64,000 nt of DNA, from NCBI GenBank assembly GCA_029238785.1, contig JAQWFN010000095.1:1-64000 (forward strand). Reading direction: 5' to 3'. The notes beneath the pieces were generated by a model. The model worked only from the letters and a program-made list of their open reading frames with translations. It did no database searches and was not told the DNA's origin. The DNA comes from Flavobacteriales bacterium (GTDB lineage: Bacteria; Bacteroidota; Bacteroidia; Flavobacteriales_D; Sanyastnellaceae). Made by a program: the position numbers and the translations under genes. Below, piece after piece: positions 17,480 through 27,203 of the stretch; position 1 is the stretch's first letter, and each line of letters opens with the position of its first letter.

Positions 17480-20400
17480 ATGAAGAACTTACTACTTTTC
17501 GGGGCCTTTCTCGCCTTGTTTTCCCTAACTAATTTAAAAAGCACTGCTCAAGAAATTAATTGTGAAGGCACAGAAGTGCTCCTCGTTGTAGGAACAGATT
17601 CTTGGGCTTCTGAAATTTATTTTGACATTGTAGATGAAAACGGCGACACCCTTTTTGTAGGTGCAGCTTTTGACAACTTCACTGCTTACACTTTCAATCT
17701 TTGCTTACAAGACGGCTGCTATACACTCAATGCAGTGGATTATTTTGGTGACGGATGGAATGGTGGAGTTGTAAGCCTCTTAAACGATGATAACGGTGTT
17801 TTCCTGATTGCTGATTTACCGAGTGGATCTGCTCAAACCTACACCTTTGGGGTGAACAGCGAGGATTGCGCTGAGGTTCCAACAAGCGGTTGCACCGATC
17901 CAAACGCTGTGAATTTCAACCCAAATGCCATCGATGATGACGGTACTTGCTTCTACCCAACAATACCGGGTTGTACAGATGTTGAAGCTTTGAATTTCAA
18001 TCCTGAAGCTACATTTGATGATGGCTCTTGTGAATACGAAATTGTAAATGAACCTTGTGATGCTAATAGCTTAACCTTCGTCATAGCAACCGAAAGCTGG
18101 GGAAATGAAATTTCTTGGAACATCACCAACGCCTTTGGCGACATCCTCTACGAAGGAGGCGATTATGAAAACGAAACAGGTTATAGTGAAGCGATTTGTC
18201 TTGAAGATGGATGTTACGACTTCAACATGTTTGATTCATTTGGCGATGGTTGGAATGGTGCAATTGCCAGCATCCTTAGTGATAACGAAGTACTCCTTGT
18301 AGGAGGTTTAAACACCGGAGAATTTGGAACAATTGCTTTTGGGGTGAATGAAGAAGGTTGCGCTCCAGCTGTTGTGCTTGGATGTACAAATCCTAATGCC
18401 ACGAACTTCAACCCTGAAGCTACTTTTGATGATGGATCTTGTGTATTACCTCAAATCCCAGGATGCATTGATCCCAATGCCATCAATTATAATCCTCAAG
18501 CTACTATTAACGACGGATCATGTGAATATGAAACAACGGAGTGTGAAGGCACATTGGCCCAGCTTTATGTTTGTACCTTCTCTAATGGACAAAATGTTAG
18601 TCTTAACATTCTTGCTGAAGATTCAAGCTACGTTTACTCTGCCAATGGTTTACCAAACGGACTCATTACGGTGATTGACATTTGCTTGCCAGATAGCGGA
18701 TGTGTTAATGTTCAAATGGCCAACAATGCTCAAGAAGGTGGCTGGTATGGTGGCTACTTCTGGATACAAGTTGATGGTGTCGAAATCATTAACGAAACCC
18801 TGAACGACGACTACATTTACGAAGAAGTTGAATTCTCTCTGGACGGCTCATGTGGCGGTAATTCCGCTGCAGGATGCATGGATCCAAATGCTTACAACTA
18901 CAACGAAATTGCCATTGAAGACGATGGCTCTTGCATCTATTCTTGTAACGAAGACCCAACGCTCATCACTTACTGTTATGAAAATAACCTCAATTACGTT
19001 TGGACGATCAGCGAAACTTCACCTGGTGAAGGAGCAAGTATCGCCTTCTTAAGCGGATACATTGAAGAAGGTTGGGATTGGTTGTACATCTACGACGGTG
19101 CCGATACTTCTAGTCCTTTGATCGATATTATTGATGGCGACATTAGTGGAATGAGTTATCAAGGAAGCGGCTCAAGCATCTCAGTAGAATTTGTTATTGA
19201 CGGTATTTTCGATTGTCAAAACAGCGATTACGACCCGGTAGTAATGGCCGTTCTTTGCGGATCTTTCGAAGGTTGCGGCGACCCTGAAGCATCAAACTAT
19301 GTGCCTGGTGGAACAAACAATGAAGCATGTGAATATGACGTTTATGGATGTACTGACGCAACTGCATTGAACTACAACCCAGAAGCCAACGAAGACGACG
19401 ACTCTTGTGAATATGCTGAATGTGAGGGCACTGAAGCAACATTATACATCTGCACATTTGGTAATGGTGAAAATGTTGCGCTAAACCTTTATTCGGGGAA
19501 CGATAGTACACTTGTGTTTGCCTCTCCTGTACTGGGGAATGGGGCGATCATGTACTTCGATATTTGCCTTCCTGCCGACTGTATTACTGCTGAAATGATA
19601 AATACCGCTGGCGATCTGGGCTGGTACGGTGGCTACTTCTGGATTCAAGTTAATGGTGTGAACATCTATACCAACCAACTCGATCAAACTAGCAGTTATA
19701 GTGCAAGCAATTTCAATGCTGCAGGAGAAGATTGTGGGCCTGTTATTGGCTGCATGGATCAAGAGGCCATAAACTATAACCCTGAGGCAACTGAAGATGA
19801 TGACTCCTGCTTTTATGGATGTGATGAGGAAGGAAGCCTTTTGAGCTATTGCTATGGTCAAAATGAGGACTTAAGCACTACTTTCTACCCTTCAAGTGAA
19901 GGAAGTCCTGTTTTCTTGCAATTCTTGAGTGGAGAACTTGAAAACAACTTCGACTACATCACGATTTATGATGGACCAGACAACAACTCACCAGTACTCC
20001 TGTCTACTGATGGAAATCTAGCTGGAATGTTGGTTTATTCAAGCGGTGGAGCATTAACTCTAGAAATCGATTCTGATGGATCAGTATCGTGCTTGAACTC
20101 AAATAATATCGACGAAATCCTTGTTTTGGTGTCTTGTGGAACTTCAGAAGGATGCACTGATCCAAATGCGAACAACTACAATCCATTCGCAACAACAGAC
20201 AACGGCTCTTGCGATGAATTAGAAGCTGGTTGTACAGACCCAAGCGCTATCAACTACAATCCAAATGCACTTGTTGATGATGGCTCTTGTGATTACATCG
20301 ACTTCATCTATGGTTGTACAGACATTACTGCTATCAACTATAATCCATTAGCGAATGAGGACGATGGTTCTTGTCAATACAACAACACCGACTATTGCGA

Positions 20401-21085
20401 TTCTCTTGAATCCAATGCAGTGACTATCTTCATCTCAACACAACAATGGGGTCAAGAAATTTCGTGGACACTTACTGATCAAAACGACAGCACTATTGCC
20501 GTTGGTGGCAACTACAACAGCTTCAGCAACTATACTCAAAACCTTTGTCTCATCGACGGTTGCTATACGCTTAGCATGAACGATGCATGGGGCGATGGCT
20601 GGAATGGTGCTTACTACATGATTTATGGCAGCGATGGGCTGTATGCTGAAGGTACACTCCTCTACGGAGAAAGTGGAATGGACATGATTGGAATCAATAG
20701 CCAATGCGGTATCGCAGGATGTATGGATTCCGAGGCAATCAACTACAATCCTATGGCTACCATAGATGATGGAAATTGCGTTTACGGAAATCCAATTATT
20801 GGTGTTGATCTAGAAGACCTCTTCGGATTGGAGATTGAGCTGAATGCAGCACCTAACCCATTTGTTTCTCAATTGGTGATTAATGTTGGCAAGCTCGATA
20901 TCGAAGAAGTTGCTGAAATGCGTGTCATCAATATGATGGGACAATTGATCCAACGCGAGCAGTTCATCCCCGGAACTGAACAAATGAACTTCTCATTAGA
21001 AGCAAGCGACTGGAGTGCAGGAAACTACTTTATCTCCATCACACAAGGCGATCAACAAGTTTCTAAAATGATTATTAAGCAATAA
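17480..21085 (+). CDS. Giant Cys-repeat/CUB surface protein with type A T9SS sorting domain
   Basis: About 1201 residues from the ATG at 17480, which begins a signal peptide (MKNLLLFGAFLALFSL); the earlier in-frame ATG (17417) would add an unlikely leader. The body alternates beta-sandwich modules containing a (F/A)GDGWNG motif (three clear ones), two related W-Y-GGYFWIQV modules and two CUB-like domains, separated by 12 copies of a short two-Cys repeat of form GCTDPNAxNYNPxAxxDDGSC. The aspartates suggest calcium-bound spacers. It ends in a type A sorting domain (AAPNPFVSQLVINV ... NMMGQLIQ ... AGNYFISI). Secreted by T9SS and probably surface-anchored; ligand unknown. The same repeats occur in the 37254-39665 protein. 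A good terminator follows at 21111. Confidence 0.93.
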   Translation: MKNLLLFGAFLALFSLTNLKSTAQEINCEGTEVLLVVGTDSWASEIYFDIVDENGDTLFVGAAFDNFTAYTFNLCLQDGCYTLNAVDYFGDGWNGGVVSLLNDDNGVFLIADLPSGSAQTYTFGVNSEDCAEVPTSGCTDPNAVNFNPNAIDDDGTCFYPTIPGCTDVEALNFNPEATFDDGSCEYEIVNEPCDANSLTFVIATESWGNEISWNITNAFGDILYEGGDYENETGYSEAICLEDGCYDFNMFDSFGDGWNGAIASILSDNEVLLVGGLNTGEFGTIAFGVNEEGCAPAVVLGCTNPNATNFNPEATFDDGSCVLPQIPGCIDPNAINYNPQATINDGSCEYETTECEGTLAQLYVCTFSNGQNVSLNILAEDSSYVYSANGLPNGLITVIDICLPDSGCVNVQMANNAQEGGWYGGYFWIQVDGVEIINETLNDDYIYEEVEFSLDGSCGGNSAAGCMDPNAYNYNEIAIEDDGSCIYSCNEDPTLITYCYENNLNYVWTISETSPGEGASIAFLSGYIEEGWDWLYIYDGADTSSPLIDIIDGDISGMSYQGSGSSISVEFVIDGIFDCQNSDYDPVVMAVLCGSFEGCGDPEASNYVPGGTNNEACEYDVYGCTDATALNYNPEANEDDDSCEYAECEGTEATLYICTFGNGENVALNLYSGNDSTLVFASPVLGNGAIMYFDICLPADCITAEMINTAGDLGWYGGYFWIQVNGVNIYTNQLDQTSSYSASNFNAAGEDCGPVIGCMDQEAINYNPEATEDDDSCFYGCDEEGSLLSYCYGQNEDLSTTFYPSSEGSPVFLQFLSGELENNFDYITIYDGPDNNSPVLLSTDGNLAGMLVYSSGGALTLEIDSDGSVSCLNSNNIDEILVLVSCGTSEGCTDPNANNYNPFATTDNGSCDELEAGCTDPSAINYNPNALVDDGSCDYIDFIYGCTDITAINYNPLANEDDGSCQYNNTDYCDSLESNAVTIFISTQQWGQEISWTLTDQNDSTIAVGGNYNSFSNYTQNLCLIDGCYTLSMNDAWGDGWNGAYYMIYGSDGLYAEGTLLYGESGMDMIGINSQCGIAGCMDSEAINYNPMATIDDGNCVYGNPIIGVDLEDLFGLEIELNAAPNPFVSQLVINVGKLDIEEVAEMRVINMMGQLIQREQFIPGTEQMNFSLEASDWSAGNYFISITQGDQQVSKMIIKQ

Positions 21086-21110
21086 GCTGAAAACACTTTT
21101 CGACAAAAGG

Positions 21111-21141
21111 AAAGGCGGGTACTACGGTGCTCGCCTTTTTT
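21111..21141 (+). terminator. Rho-independent terminator after the type A cargo gene
   Basis: The stem AAAGGCG / CGCCTTT with a 14-base loop is followed by a T-run (TTTTTT), 26 bp downstream of the stop at 21085. Confidence 0.8.
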
Positions 21142-21230
21142 AATTTAGGTATGACCAATAAGCATCTTGGGCTTTTTAAGGGCGGGTATTGATGCTGAAG
21201 CTTGGTTGTTATCTGTCAAACACCCAAACC

Positions 21231-21300
21231 CGCGAATCCCACATCTCGTATCACGAATCTCGTATCCCGCATCCCGAATCTCGAATCTCGTATCCCGTCT
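21231..21300 (+). repeat. Heptanucleotide repeat array 3 abutting a stop codon
   Basis: Ten 7-bp units: CGCGAAT, CCCACAT, CTCGTAT, CACGAAT, CTCGTAT, CCCGCAT, CCCGAAT, CTCGAAT, CTCGTAT, CCCGTCT. Same consensus (CYCGWAT) and orientation as array 2. The last base overlaps the stop codon (21300-21302) of the minus-strand TonB receptor-like gene. Confidence 0.9.
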
Positions 21301-23684
21301 CAACGTCTTCTACCAGAATACTGCATCGCCTCTCCTTTGCCGATACTGTAACTGGCTCCAAAAGTGATGAACCTCCCGCGCTGACCAAAGTCGTACAAAT
21401 AAAAGTTCTGTTGGTCAATCACACTTTCTCTAATCCGACTAGCGAAGATGTCGCGAATGGCGAAATTGGCAATGAGCTTTCCTTTCCAAAATTTCTTTCT
21501 TAAACCAAGATCTGCTGAGGCAAAACCACTTTGTACACCTTGAACATTTCGAACTCTCGATTGATAATCTCCGCTAATCTCTAAATCCATTTCGTGTTTT
21601 AATTTGAGTTTGGCGGTGATTCGCGACGACCACTGGTCTCCTCTAAACGAGAAATCTTGATCCTGGAAAAAGCCTCTTCTTTGGAACACCCCAATATTTA
21701 CATCACCATTAAAAACCAATTTGCGTATGGGTGTGTACTTACCGTTCAACTCAAAGCCCGTTTTCCGGTTACTACCTATATTCATGGGCATGGTAATGTT
21801 CACGTTGTCTTCAAAAATCGACACGCGTTCATTCACGTTGGTGGTGTACAGGTGATAAATACTGGTGTTCAAGGAAACCTTTTCAAAAATCATGATTCCA
21901 GTGAGCTCGTATGAATCTGCAAACTCTGGCTGGAGTTCTGGGTTTCCTTGTCGGATATTGAAGTTGTTTCTGATGTTGAAGAAAGGGTTCAAATCCCAAA
22001 GTCGCGGTCTGAAAATTCTCCGAGAATAACCGGCTTGCACCGAAAACAATTTTGAAAACTTATATGAACTATGGAAAGATGGAAAGAGGTTGTTGTAGTT
22101 CTGATTGTTTCGCTCACCTGTATTTTCGAGAAAGGTTTTCAAATCGGTTTGCTCTGTACGTAAGCCCATTTTTACTCCCCACTTTTCGCGCTCATAAGCA
22201 GCCGTTCCATAAACCCCTAGCACCTTCTGATCAAACTGAAAGGTATTGGTGAAATCCAGGTTCGGCACAAAACCATCTGCTCCTTCATCAAATACAGCAA
22301 ACTCATTACCCACATCATTCATGTCATACAAAGCCCCTGTCTCTAGAGTAATTTGCTTGGTGATGGGATTGGTGTAATCAATTTTGAAAGTATAATCGCG
22401 CTGAAAGAAGTTGGTCTCCGTTAACTGATCTGGTCGTTCAGCATCTCCAATAATCGACGTTTCAGAGAAAGTTGAAGACAAGTCTTTCCCAAAAAACCTA
22501 CCCAAGGTGCTAAATAGAAGCACATGGTCTTTATTATTTTTAAACTCGCGCTTGTACTGCAAGTCATACTGGTATTTTGGATTGGTGGCTGATGTTTCCT
22601 CGTTCCTTCTCCAACTCTCTTGCACCACATCATCAACAATCAACAAAAAATCTGTTTCAGAGGGCTGCGACTCTACTTCATAGGCAAAACTACCGCTGAG
22701 CGTAATTACGTTGCGATCATTGATGTAATAATCAGCACCCAAGGTGGCATTATAAAAGAACTCATTTCTAAACTCCGTGCCCTCACTTCTGATTTCCGTT
22801 TGATCTATTCGGTTGAGGTTGCGGCTCTCATTGAAACGCGGAAGCGAACGGTAGCCCGCTCCTAATTGCGTGAAGAAATTGAATTTATCTGTGCGCTGAT
22901 TTAAACTTAAACCAAAACTGTGGTTGTCTGGAATACCCGTATTAATTGAAATAGACCCGTTGGTTCCCTTTTTTACTTCTTTCTTCAAAACAATATTGAT
23001 GATTCCGCCCGTTCCTTCTGCCTGATAGTTTGAACCCGGATTGGTAATCACTTCAACACTCTCTATTTGATCGGCACCAATACTTCCTAAAGCATTTGAT
23101 CCTTCATCAGTCAAAACAGACGGTTTCCCATTGATTAAAATCTGAACTCCAGAATTTCCCCTCAAAGAAACTTGTCCCTCAATATTCACATTTACTGAAG
23201 GAACGTTATTCAATACCTCTAATGCACTGGCCCCAGAACTACTGATGTCCTTACCTACGTTGAATACGCGTTTGTCTAACTTAAATTCAACCACCGACTT
23301 CTCAGCCTCCACCTCTGCTTCATTGAGCATTTCGGTAGCTGGCTCTAGCAAAATTTGCCCCAAGCGAACTACTCCTTCTTCAACTAAAAAATTCTGAAAA
23401 ACCTGTTCTTGATAGCCAATAAACAAAACGTGGAGTGTCGTGCTTAAAGAGTCTGAACTCAACTGAAACCTCCCCTCATCGTTCGTTGTGGTTCCTTCCA
23501 GCGTTAGCCCAGTGTTCAGCGACTTTAATACAACCGTAGCGTAAGGAATGGGCTCATTACTGGCTTTGTCTTTCACCACCCCTCGAAAAGAAACCTCACC
23601 GCTTTGAGCAAAACCAAAACCACAAAGAAATGCGAAGAAAGTAATTAGGGAAATGCGCTGCATGTGCTGAATTGATCTCATCAT
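21300..23684 (-). CDS. Outer-membrane beta-barrel, TonB-dependent receptor-like protein
   Basis: 794 residues. Signal peptide about 8-26 (MQRISLITFFAFLCGFGFAQ), a carboxypeptidase-like regulatory domain (FRGVVKDKASNEPIPYATVV, about 33-115), a TonB plug (VLNNVPSVNVNIEGQVSLRG, then the EGTGGIINIVLKK segment, about 150-240) and a long 16-22-strand barrel ending in a terminal GASYSIGKG-type strand and a basic tail. This matches the Bacteroidota 'outer membrane beta-barrel family' relatives of TonB receptors. The substrate cannot be told; no SusD partner is next to it, which argues against a glycan (Sus) system. The stop codon abuts heptamer array 3. Confidence 0.92.
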   Translation of the reverse strand: MMRSIQHMQRISLITFFAFLCGFGFAQSGEVSFRGVVKDKASNEPIPYATVVLKSLNTGLTLEGTTTNDEGRFQLSSDSLSTTLHVLFIGYQEQVFQNFLVEEGVVRLGQILLEPATEMLNEAEVEAEKSVVEFKLDKRVFNVGKDISSSGASALEVLNNVPSVNVNIEGQVSLRGNSGVQILINGKPSVLTDEGSNALGSIGADQIESVEVITNPGSNYQAEGTGGIINIVLKKEVKKGTNGSISINTGIPDNHSFGLSLNQRTDKFNFFTQLGAGYRSLPRFNESRNLNRIDQTEIRSEGTEFRNEFFYNATLGADYYINDRNVITLSGSFAYEVESQPSETDFLLIVDDVVQESWRRNEETSATNPKYQYDLQYKREFKNNKDHVLLFSTLGRFFGKDLSSTFSETSIIGDAERPDQLTETNFFQRDYTFKIDYTNPITKQITLETGALYDMNDVGNEFAVFDEGADGFVPNLDFTNTFQFDQKVLGVYGTAAYEREKWGVKMGLRTEQTDLKTFLENTGERNNQNYNNLFPSFHSSYKFSKLFSVQAGYSRRIFRPRLWDLNPFFNIRNNFNIRQGNPELQPEFADSYELTGIMIFEKVSLNTSIYHLYTTNVNERVSIFEDNVNITMPMNIGSNRKTGFELNGKYTPIRKLVFNGDVNIGVFQRRGFFQDQDFSFRGDQWSSRITAKLKLKHEMDLEISGDYQSRVRNVQGVQSGFASADLGLRKKFWKGKLIANFAIRDIFASRIRESVIDQQNFYLYDFGQRGRFITFGASYSIGKGEAMQYSGRRR

Positions 23685-23774
23685 GCAAAATTAAACAATT
23701 GCCTCACCTTAAAGTTGACTTTTGGAACTTTATAAACGCCCCAAAAACTTGAATTTCACCAAATCATTGGAGAC

Positions 23775-24194
23775 TTATCGCTTGAAAACTTCAATCTCCT
23801 TCTTCACCTTTACCAAATCGGTGAACTTCCCGTTGTAGCGCGTTGCTTTCACCAAGTGATTATCAATCCAATGATAATTACCGCCTCTTGGTTTGCCCAT
23901 CAATAATCCGTGATACAAGAAACCGTGTTTTTCCAACCAAGCCTCTGTAACGGCTCTGTGTTCTTCCGTTCTACTTGTGAAGAAAGTAATGATATGTCCT
24001 TCTTCATACCACTTATTTAAAGTCTCCAAAGCATCTTCAAAAGGAACACAAGTGGCCATGCGCTCGGGCTGCTCATTAGGAACATCTTCAGTAATGGTAC
24101 CATCGATATCAATGAGGTAGTTCTTTACGTCTTCAGGCAAAATGGGCGAGGCTTCTAAACCATTCTGATCCTTGATGGATTTGAGTTCTTTCAT
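23775..24194 (-). CDS. HAD-superfamily phosphatase-like protein
   Basis: 139 residues. The HAD motif I is DIDGT (Asp29-x-Asp31), motif II is the Thr/Ser in TFFTSRT, and a later Lys and DNH segment could supply motifs III-IV (GKPRGGNYHWIDNH). The two-Asp motif fits phosphatase activity on a small phosphorylated substrate. Homologues in this phylum are often labelled 'phosphoheptose isomerase', which I think is a mis-transfer because no SIS domain is present. It follows bshC in the same direction with a 77-bp gap; functional linkage is unknown. Confidence 0.8.
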   Translation of the reverse strand: MKELKSIKDQNGLEASPILPEDVKNYLIDIDGTITEDVPNEQPERMATCVPFEDALETLNKWYEEGHIITFFTSRTEEHRAVTEAWLEKHGFLYHGLLMGKPRGGNYHWIDNHLVKATRYNGKFTDLVKVKKEIEVFKR

Positions 24195-24271
24195 GAGCTA
24201 ATTTTGAGTAAAGGTAAGAAGATTATTCAAGCACAACAGGCTTAGTGTCTAAATAACACTTTATTCTGGTT

Positions 24272-25855
24272 TTAAACGTAAACCACACTCAATCCGGGTT
24301 CCAAAACAGGGAGTTTTGAGCTTAACTTTTGCTTTAATTCTCCTCCAGCAAGTTCATTTAAAGCAAAAAAACTCTGCTGCCTTTCTTGAAACACACCTTC
24401 GGGAAAAACCATTGAAAACAAGCCTTCAATTTGGCGAATACTCACCTCCTCTTGTTGCTTTATCGCTTTTCGAAATCGTTTTTCTAATCCTTCAAGTTCT
24501 TTCTTTTGACGTTGGAGAGCAGCCCTAACAGTGGCATCCAATTGCGGATCAATGCTCAAGGCTTTTTGAATAATACCTTCATACACCTGCTCGAGTTCGC
24601 GAGCTGCATCAACAAGACTTACCTCCCCTTTTTGATCGCTCCACTCCGCAATCAATCGCTCCTGGTCGCTGAAAAGATCCTCTAGTTCTAATGAGAGTTT
24701 CTCCAATTTTTGCTGAACATTGGACTGAAGAACGAGCACATTATTTCTCAAAATAAGATTAGGAAATGGGGTGCTAAAAGCCTCGAACATGGATTTTAAC
24801 TGCATCCAATATGCGAGTTCGCCTGGTCCACCGATATAAGCCAAGTTGGGTAAAATGTACTCTTGGTAAAGCGGACGAAGTACGACGTTCGGACTAAATC
24901 TCTCGGGATGCTGTTTGAGCTCTTCTAAGATTTCCTCCTTGGTCCATGAGCGCTCTCCTTCAAACTCTACAAATCTGCCCTCAGGGTTTATCTCAATTCT
25001 CCTTCTGCTTTTCTCACCAAGATAAAAGAGGTTGATCTCACGAGGATTGATTTGATCTTTATAATTGAGGTCTTTTATTTTCTGGGTGATGCTATTCACC
25101 ACTGGATAAGACACTTGCTCCATCAATTCACGCTCCATTATTGGGGCGAAGCAAGGCTTTAAATCGCGATCATTACCATCTAAAATCAACAACTCATCGG
25201 AAGCGAAGATGTCGTTCACCATTTTGAAATGAAAGTCTGCCAAAGAGTTACTTCCAGACTTCCAATCGTGAAATTGTTGCCTCATTACATGGCCTTCATC
25301 CCACTTCAAAACTTCACAAAGCGCTTCAAAAAGAACATCAATCCCAGCTAAGTCCATATCTCCAACTGCCCCTTCCGAAGGTCTGTCCCAATTGATTTTA
25401 CTACGAAAAGCAGTAGTGTGCTTAATCTCGTCCCAATCGTGATCTTCACTGGCCATCCAATAAATTGGAATCACTTTTAAATTGTGCTCCTCCTCGAGGT
25501 GTTGCGCCAATTTAATGCTTGAAATGATCTTGTAGAAGAAGAAAGCCGGACCGGTAAAAAGGTTGAGTTGATGCCCCGTAGTTACAGTAAACACATCATC
25601 CTTGCGAAGCAGTTCAATGGTTTTTTTTCTGAATGAACTCAGCCGATTGTTGGATTCATACCTTTTGATCAAAGCATCAATCAAAACATCTCTACGGTCT
25701 TGTGGAAACATGCGATCTTGAGCCAAAGCACGCCAATCAAAGGCGTTGGGCAGTTGATTAACAAAGCTACCCAGTTCAGGTTTAGCGTCTATGTAATCTT
25801 GAATAAGCTCTGGTATTAAGCCCAAATTGCGATGCTCCAAGTGTTTCATTTCCAT
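24272..25855 (-). CDS. bshC: Bacillithiol biosynthesis cysteine-adding enzyme BshC
   Basis: 527 residues, the usual length. It catalyses the last step of bacillithiol synthesis, adding cysteine to glucosaminyl-malate. Diagnostic stretches are TTGHQLNLFTGPAFFFYK (about 93-110), IPIYWMASEDHDWDEI (about 127-142), YIGGPGELAYWMQLK (about 340) and a C-terminal coiled-coil arm (about 375-480). Bacillithiol is the main low-molecular-weight thiol in many Bacteroidota, so this supports the taxonomy. An ATG two codons inside (25849) is an alternative start. The bshA and bshB genes are not in the window. Confidence 0.96.
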   Translation of the reverse strand: MEMKHLEHRNLGLIPELIQDYIDAKPELGSFVNQLPNAFDWRALAQDRMFPQDRRDVLIDALIKRYESNNRLSSFRKKTIELLRKDDVFTVTTGHQLNLFTGPAFFFYKIISSIKLAQHLEEEHNLKVIPIYWMASEDHDWDEIKHTTAFRSKINWDRPSEGAVGDMDLAGIDVLFEALCEVLKWDEGHVMRQQFHDWKSGSNSLADFHFKMVNDIFASDELLILDGNDRDLKPCFAPIMERELMEQVSYPVVNSITQKIKDLNYKDQINPREINLFYLGEKSRRRIEINPEGRFVEFEGERSWTKEEILEELKQHPERFSPNVVLRPLYQEYILPNLAYIGGPGELAYWMQLKSMFEAFSTPFPNLILRNNVLVLQSNVQQKLEKLSLELEDLFSDQERLIAEWSDQKGEVSLVDAARELEQVYEGIIQKALSIDPQLDATVRAALQRQKKELEGLEKRFRKAIKQQEEVSIRQIEGLFSMVFPEGVFQERQQSFFALNELAGGELKQKLSSKLPVLEPGLSVVYV

Positions 25856-25891
25856 GAAGCGAAATTAGGGAGAAGACTTGAATTGCCCGAT

Positions 25892-26938
25892 TTATTTAAT
25901 CAGATTAACAGTGCCCGTGAAAGTGGTCAATTTATCCTGATCTTGGAGATCATTGTTGATATAGCTGATTTCCCAGACGTACATATCAATATTGGCTTCT
26001 TTTCCTTCATTGCATTTACCGTTCCAACCTCGATTGATATCATCGGTTTCAAACACAAGTTGTCCCCATTTATTGAAAACACGAAGCGTGAATTGATCGA
26101 TTTCAGAACTAATTGGTAGGAAAACATCGTTGTCTCCATCACCATTAGGCGTAAAGGCATTAGGAATAAAAAAGTGATCGGGATCAATGTATTCAAGTGT
26201 TTCAGGTGTTTTTTCTTCACTCTTAGGGTCGCTGTCAGAAACAAAACCTTCGACCAACTCTTGAATTTCAAATTGGTCCACAAAGTAATAGGCCAAAGCT
26301 GCATTTGAACCTTCCATGTTCACGATGCTTTTATCTGAATCATCACCAAATAAGCCAAGCGTAAAATGCGTGAAGTTATCTGTAGCGGTAAAAGCAAAGG
26401 AAATTGAGGTCCAATTTCTATCGTAAATCACGTTTTGTTTCACGAAGTCGGGAACCGCATTGATTGGCGAGGTTCCAATTTGAATTGGTTCTGAAGTTGA
26501 GAAACACACACCCAAATCACTACAAGCTAGTCCGGCAGAAGAAGCTGCTGTTCGTTCACCATTCGTAATGTAAAAACTCAATTGGTACTTTTTCCCAAGT
26601 TCAAGGGGAGTTGCCAATTCGTTAACGATGTATTCTCTATAATTTGTTCCCTTCACCCCACTAGCAACAAAGCCCATAATGGCGTTTCCTTCATGAGGAG
26701 AAACCATGGCCAGTGGTGTTTCTGGTAAGTCTCCGCCTAAGCTTCCATTCAAATGGTAGTAATCTGGACTAGCGTCAATAGAACTTGCGTTCGACCAAGC
26801 CTCTACCAAAGACCATTCACCTGTGCTGCTCGGCAAGCCTGTATTCAATTCAAAACCTCCATTAGCCACTTGTGAAAAGCAAGAAGAACTAAAGAGTACT
26901 GCAATGAAAATCAATGATATGCGGGCTTGTACGCTCAT
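25892..26938 (-). CDS. Secreted protein with type B T9SS sorting domain
   Basis: 348 residues from the ATG at 26938, which starts a signal peptide (MSVQARISLIFIAVLFSSSC, then FSQ); the longer in-frame extension to 27091 runs through a terminator and is unlikely to be translated. The middle (about 25-230) is a carbohydrate-binding-like jelly roll (VANGGFELNTG ... AWSNASSIDASPDYYH ... GLFGDDSDK). A short acidic linker leads to a type B sorting domain (FIPNAFTPNGDGDNDVF ... VFNKWGQLVFET ... GWNGKCNEG). Exported to the cell surface by T9SS; binding target unknown. It lies downstream of the second ECF block. Confidence 0.9.
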   Translation of the reverse strand: MSVQARISLIFIAVLFSSSCFSQVANGGFELNTGLPSSTGEWSLVEAWSNASSIDASPDYYHLNGSLGGDLPETPLAMVSPHEGNAIMGFVASGVKGTNYREYIVNELATPLELGKKYQLSFYITNGERTAASSAGLACSDLGVCFSTSEPIQIGTSPINAVPDFVKQNVIYDRNWTSISFAFTATDNFTHFTLGLFGDDSDKSIVNMEGSNAALAYYFVDQFEIQELVEGFVSDSDPKSEEKTPETLEYIDPDHFFIPNAFTPNGDGDNDVFLPISSEIDQFTLRVFNKWGQLVFETDDINRGWNGKCNEGKEANIDMYVWEISYINNDLQDQDKLTTFTGTVNLIK

Positions 26939-27045
26939 AAGAGTAAAAATAACAATTCTGGGATGATTTACAAGGGATTTCTGCATGAAAATGCATTTTA
27001 AAGTGCCCCTGAATTTCAAAGAAAACCAGTCTTTTAAAAAGCAGA

Positions 27046-27080
27046 CAAAATAAGAAGGGGACACCGTTGTGTCCCCTTCT
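27046..27080 (-). terminator. Strong rho-independent terminator after the beta-barrel gene
   Basis: A perfect 12-bp stem AGAAGGGGACAC / GTGTCCCCTTCT with a 4-base loop is followed on the minus strand by TTATTTTG. It separates the ECF/barrel unit from the type B cargo gene. Confidence 0.85.
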
Positions 27081-27203
27081 ACCTTAACCAAAACAACTAA
27101 TTAAAATTCTTAAATCGGTTCCTTGCAGGGATCCTTATGAAAGAATTCAACTAAACTCTCAATAATAAGACGCTTAAAAGGGGGGAATTGTTGTGTACTC
27201 GGC

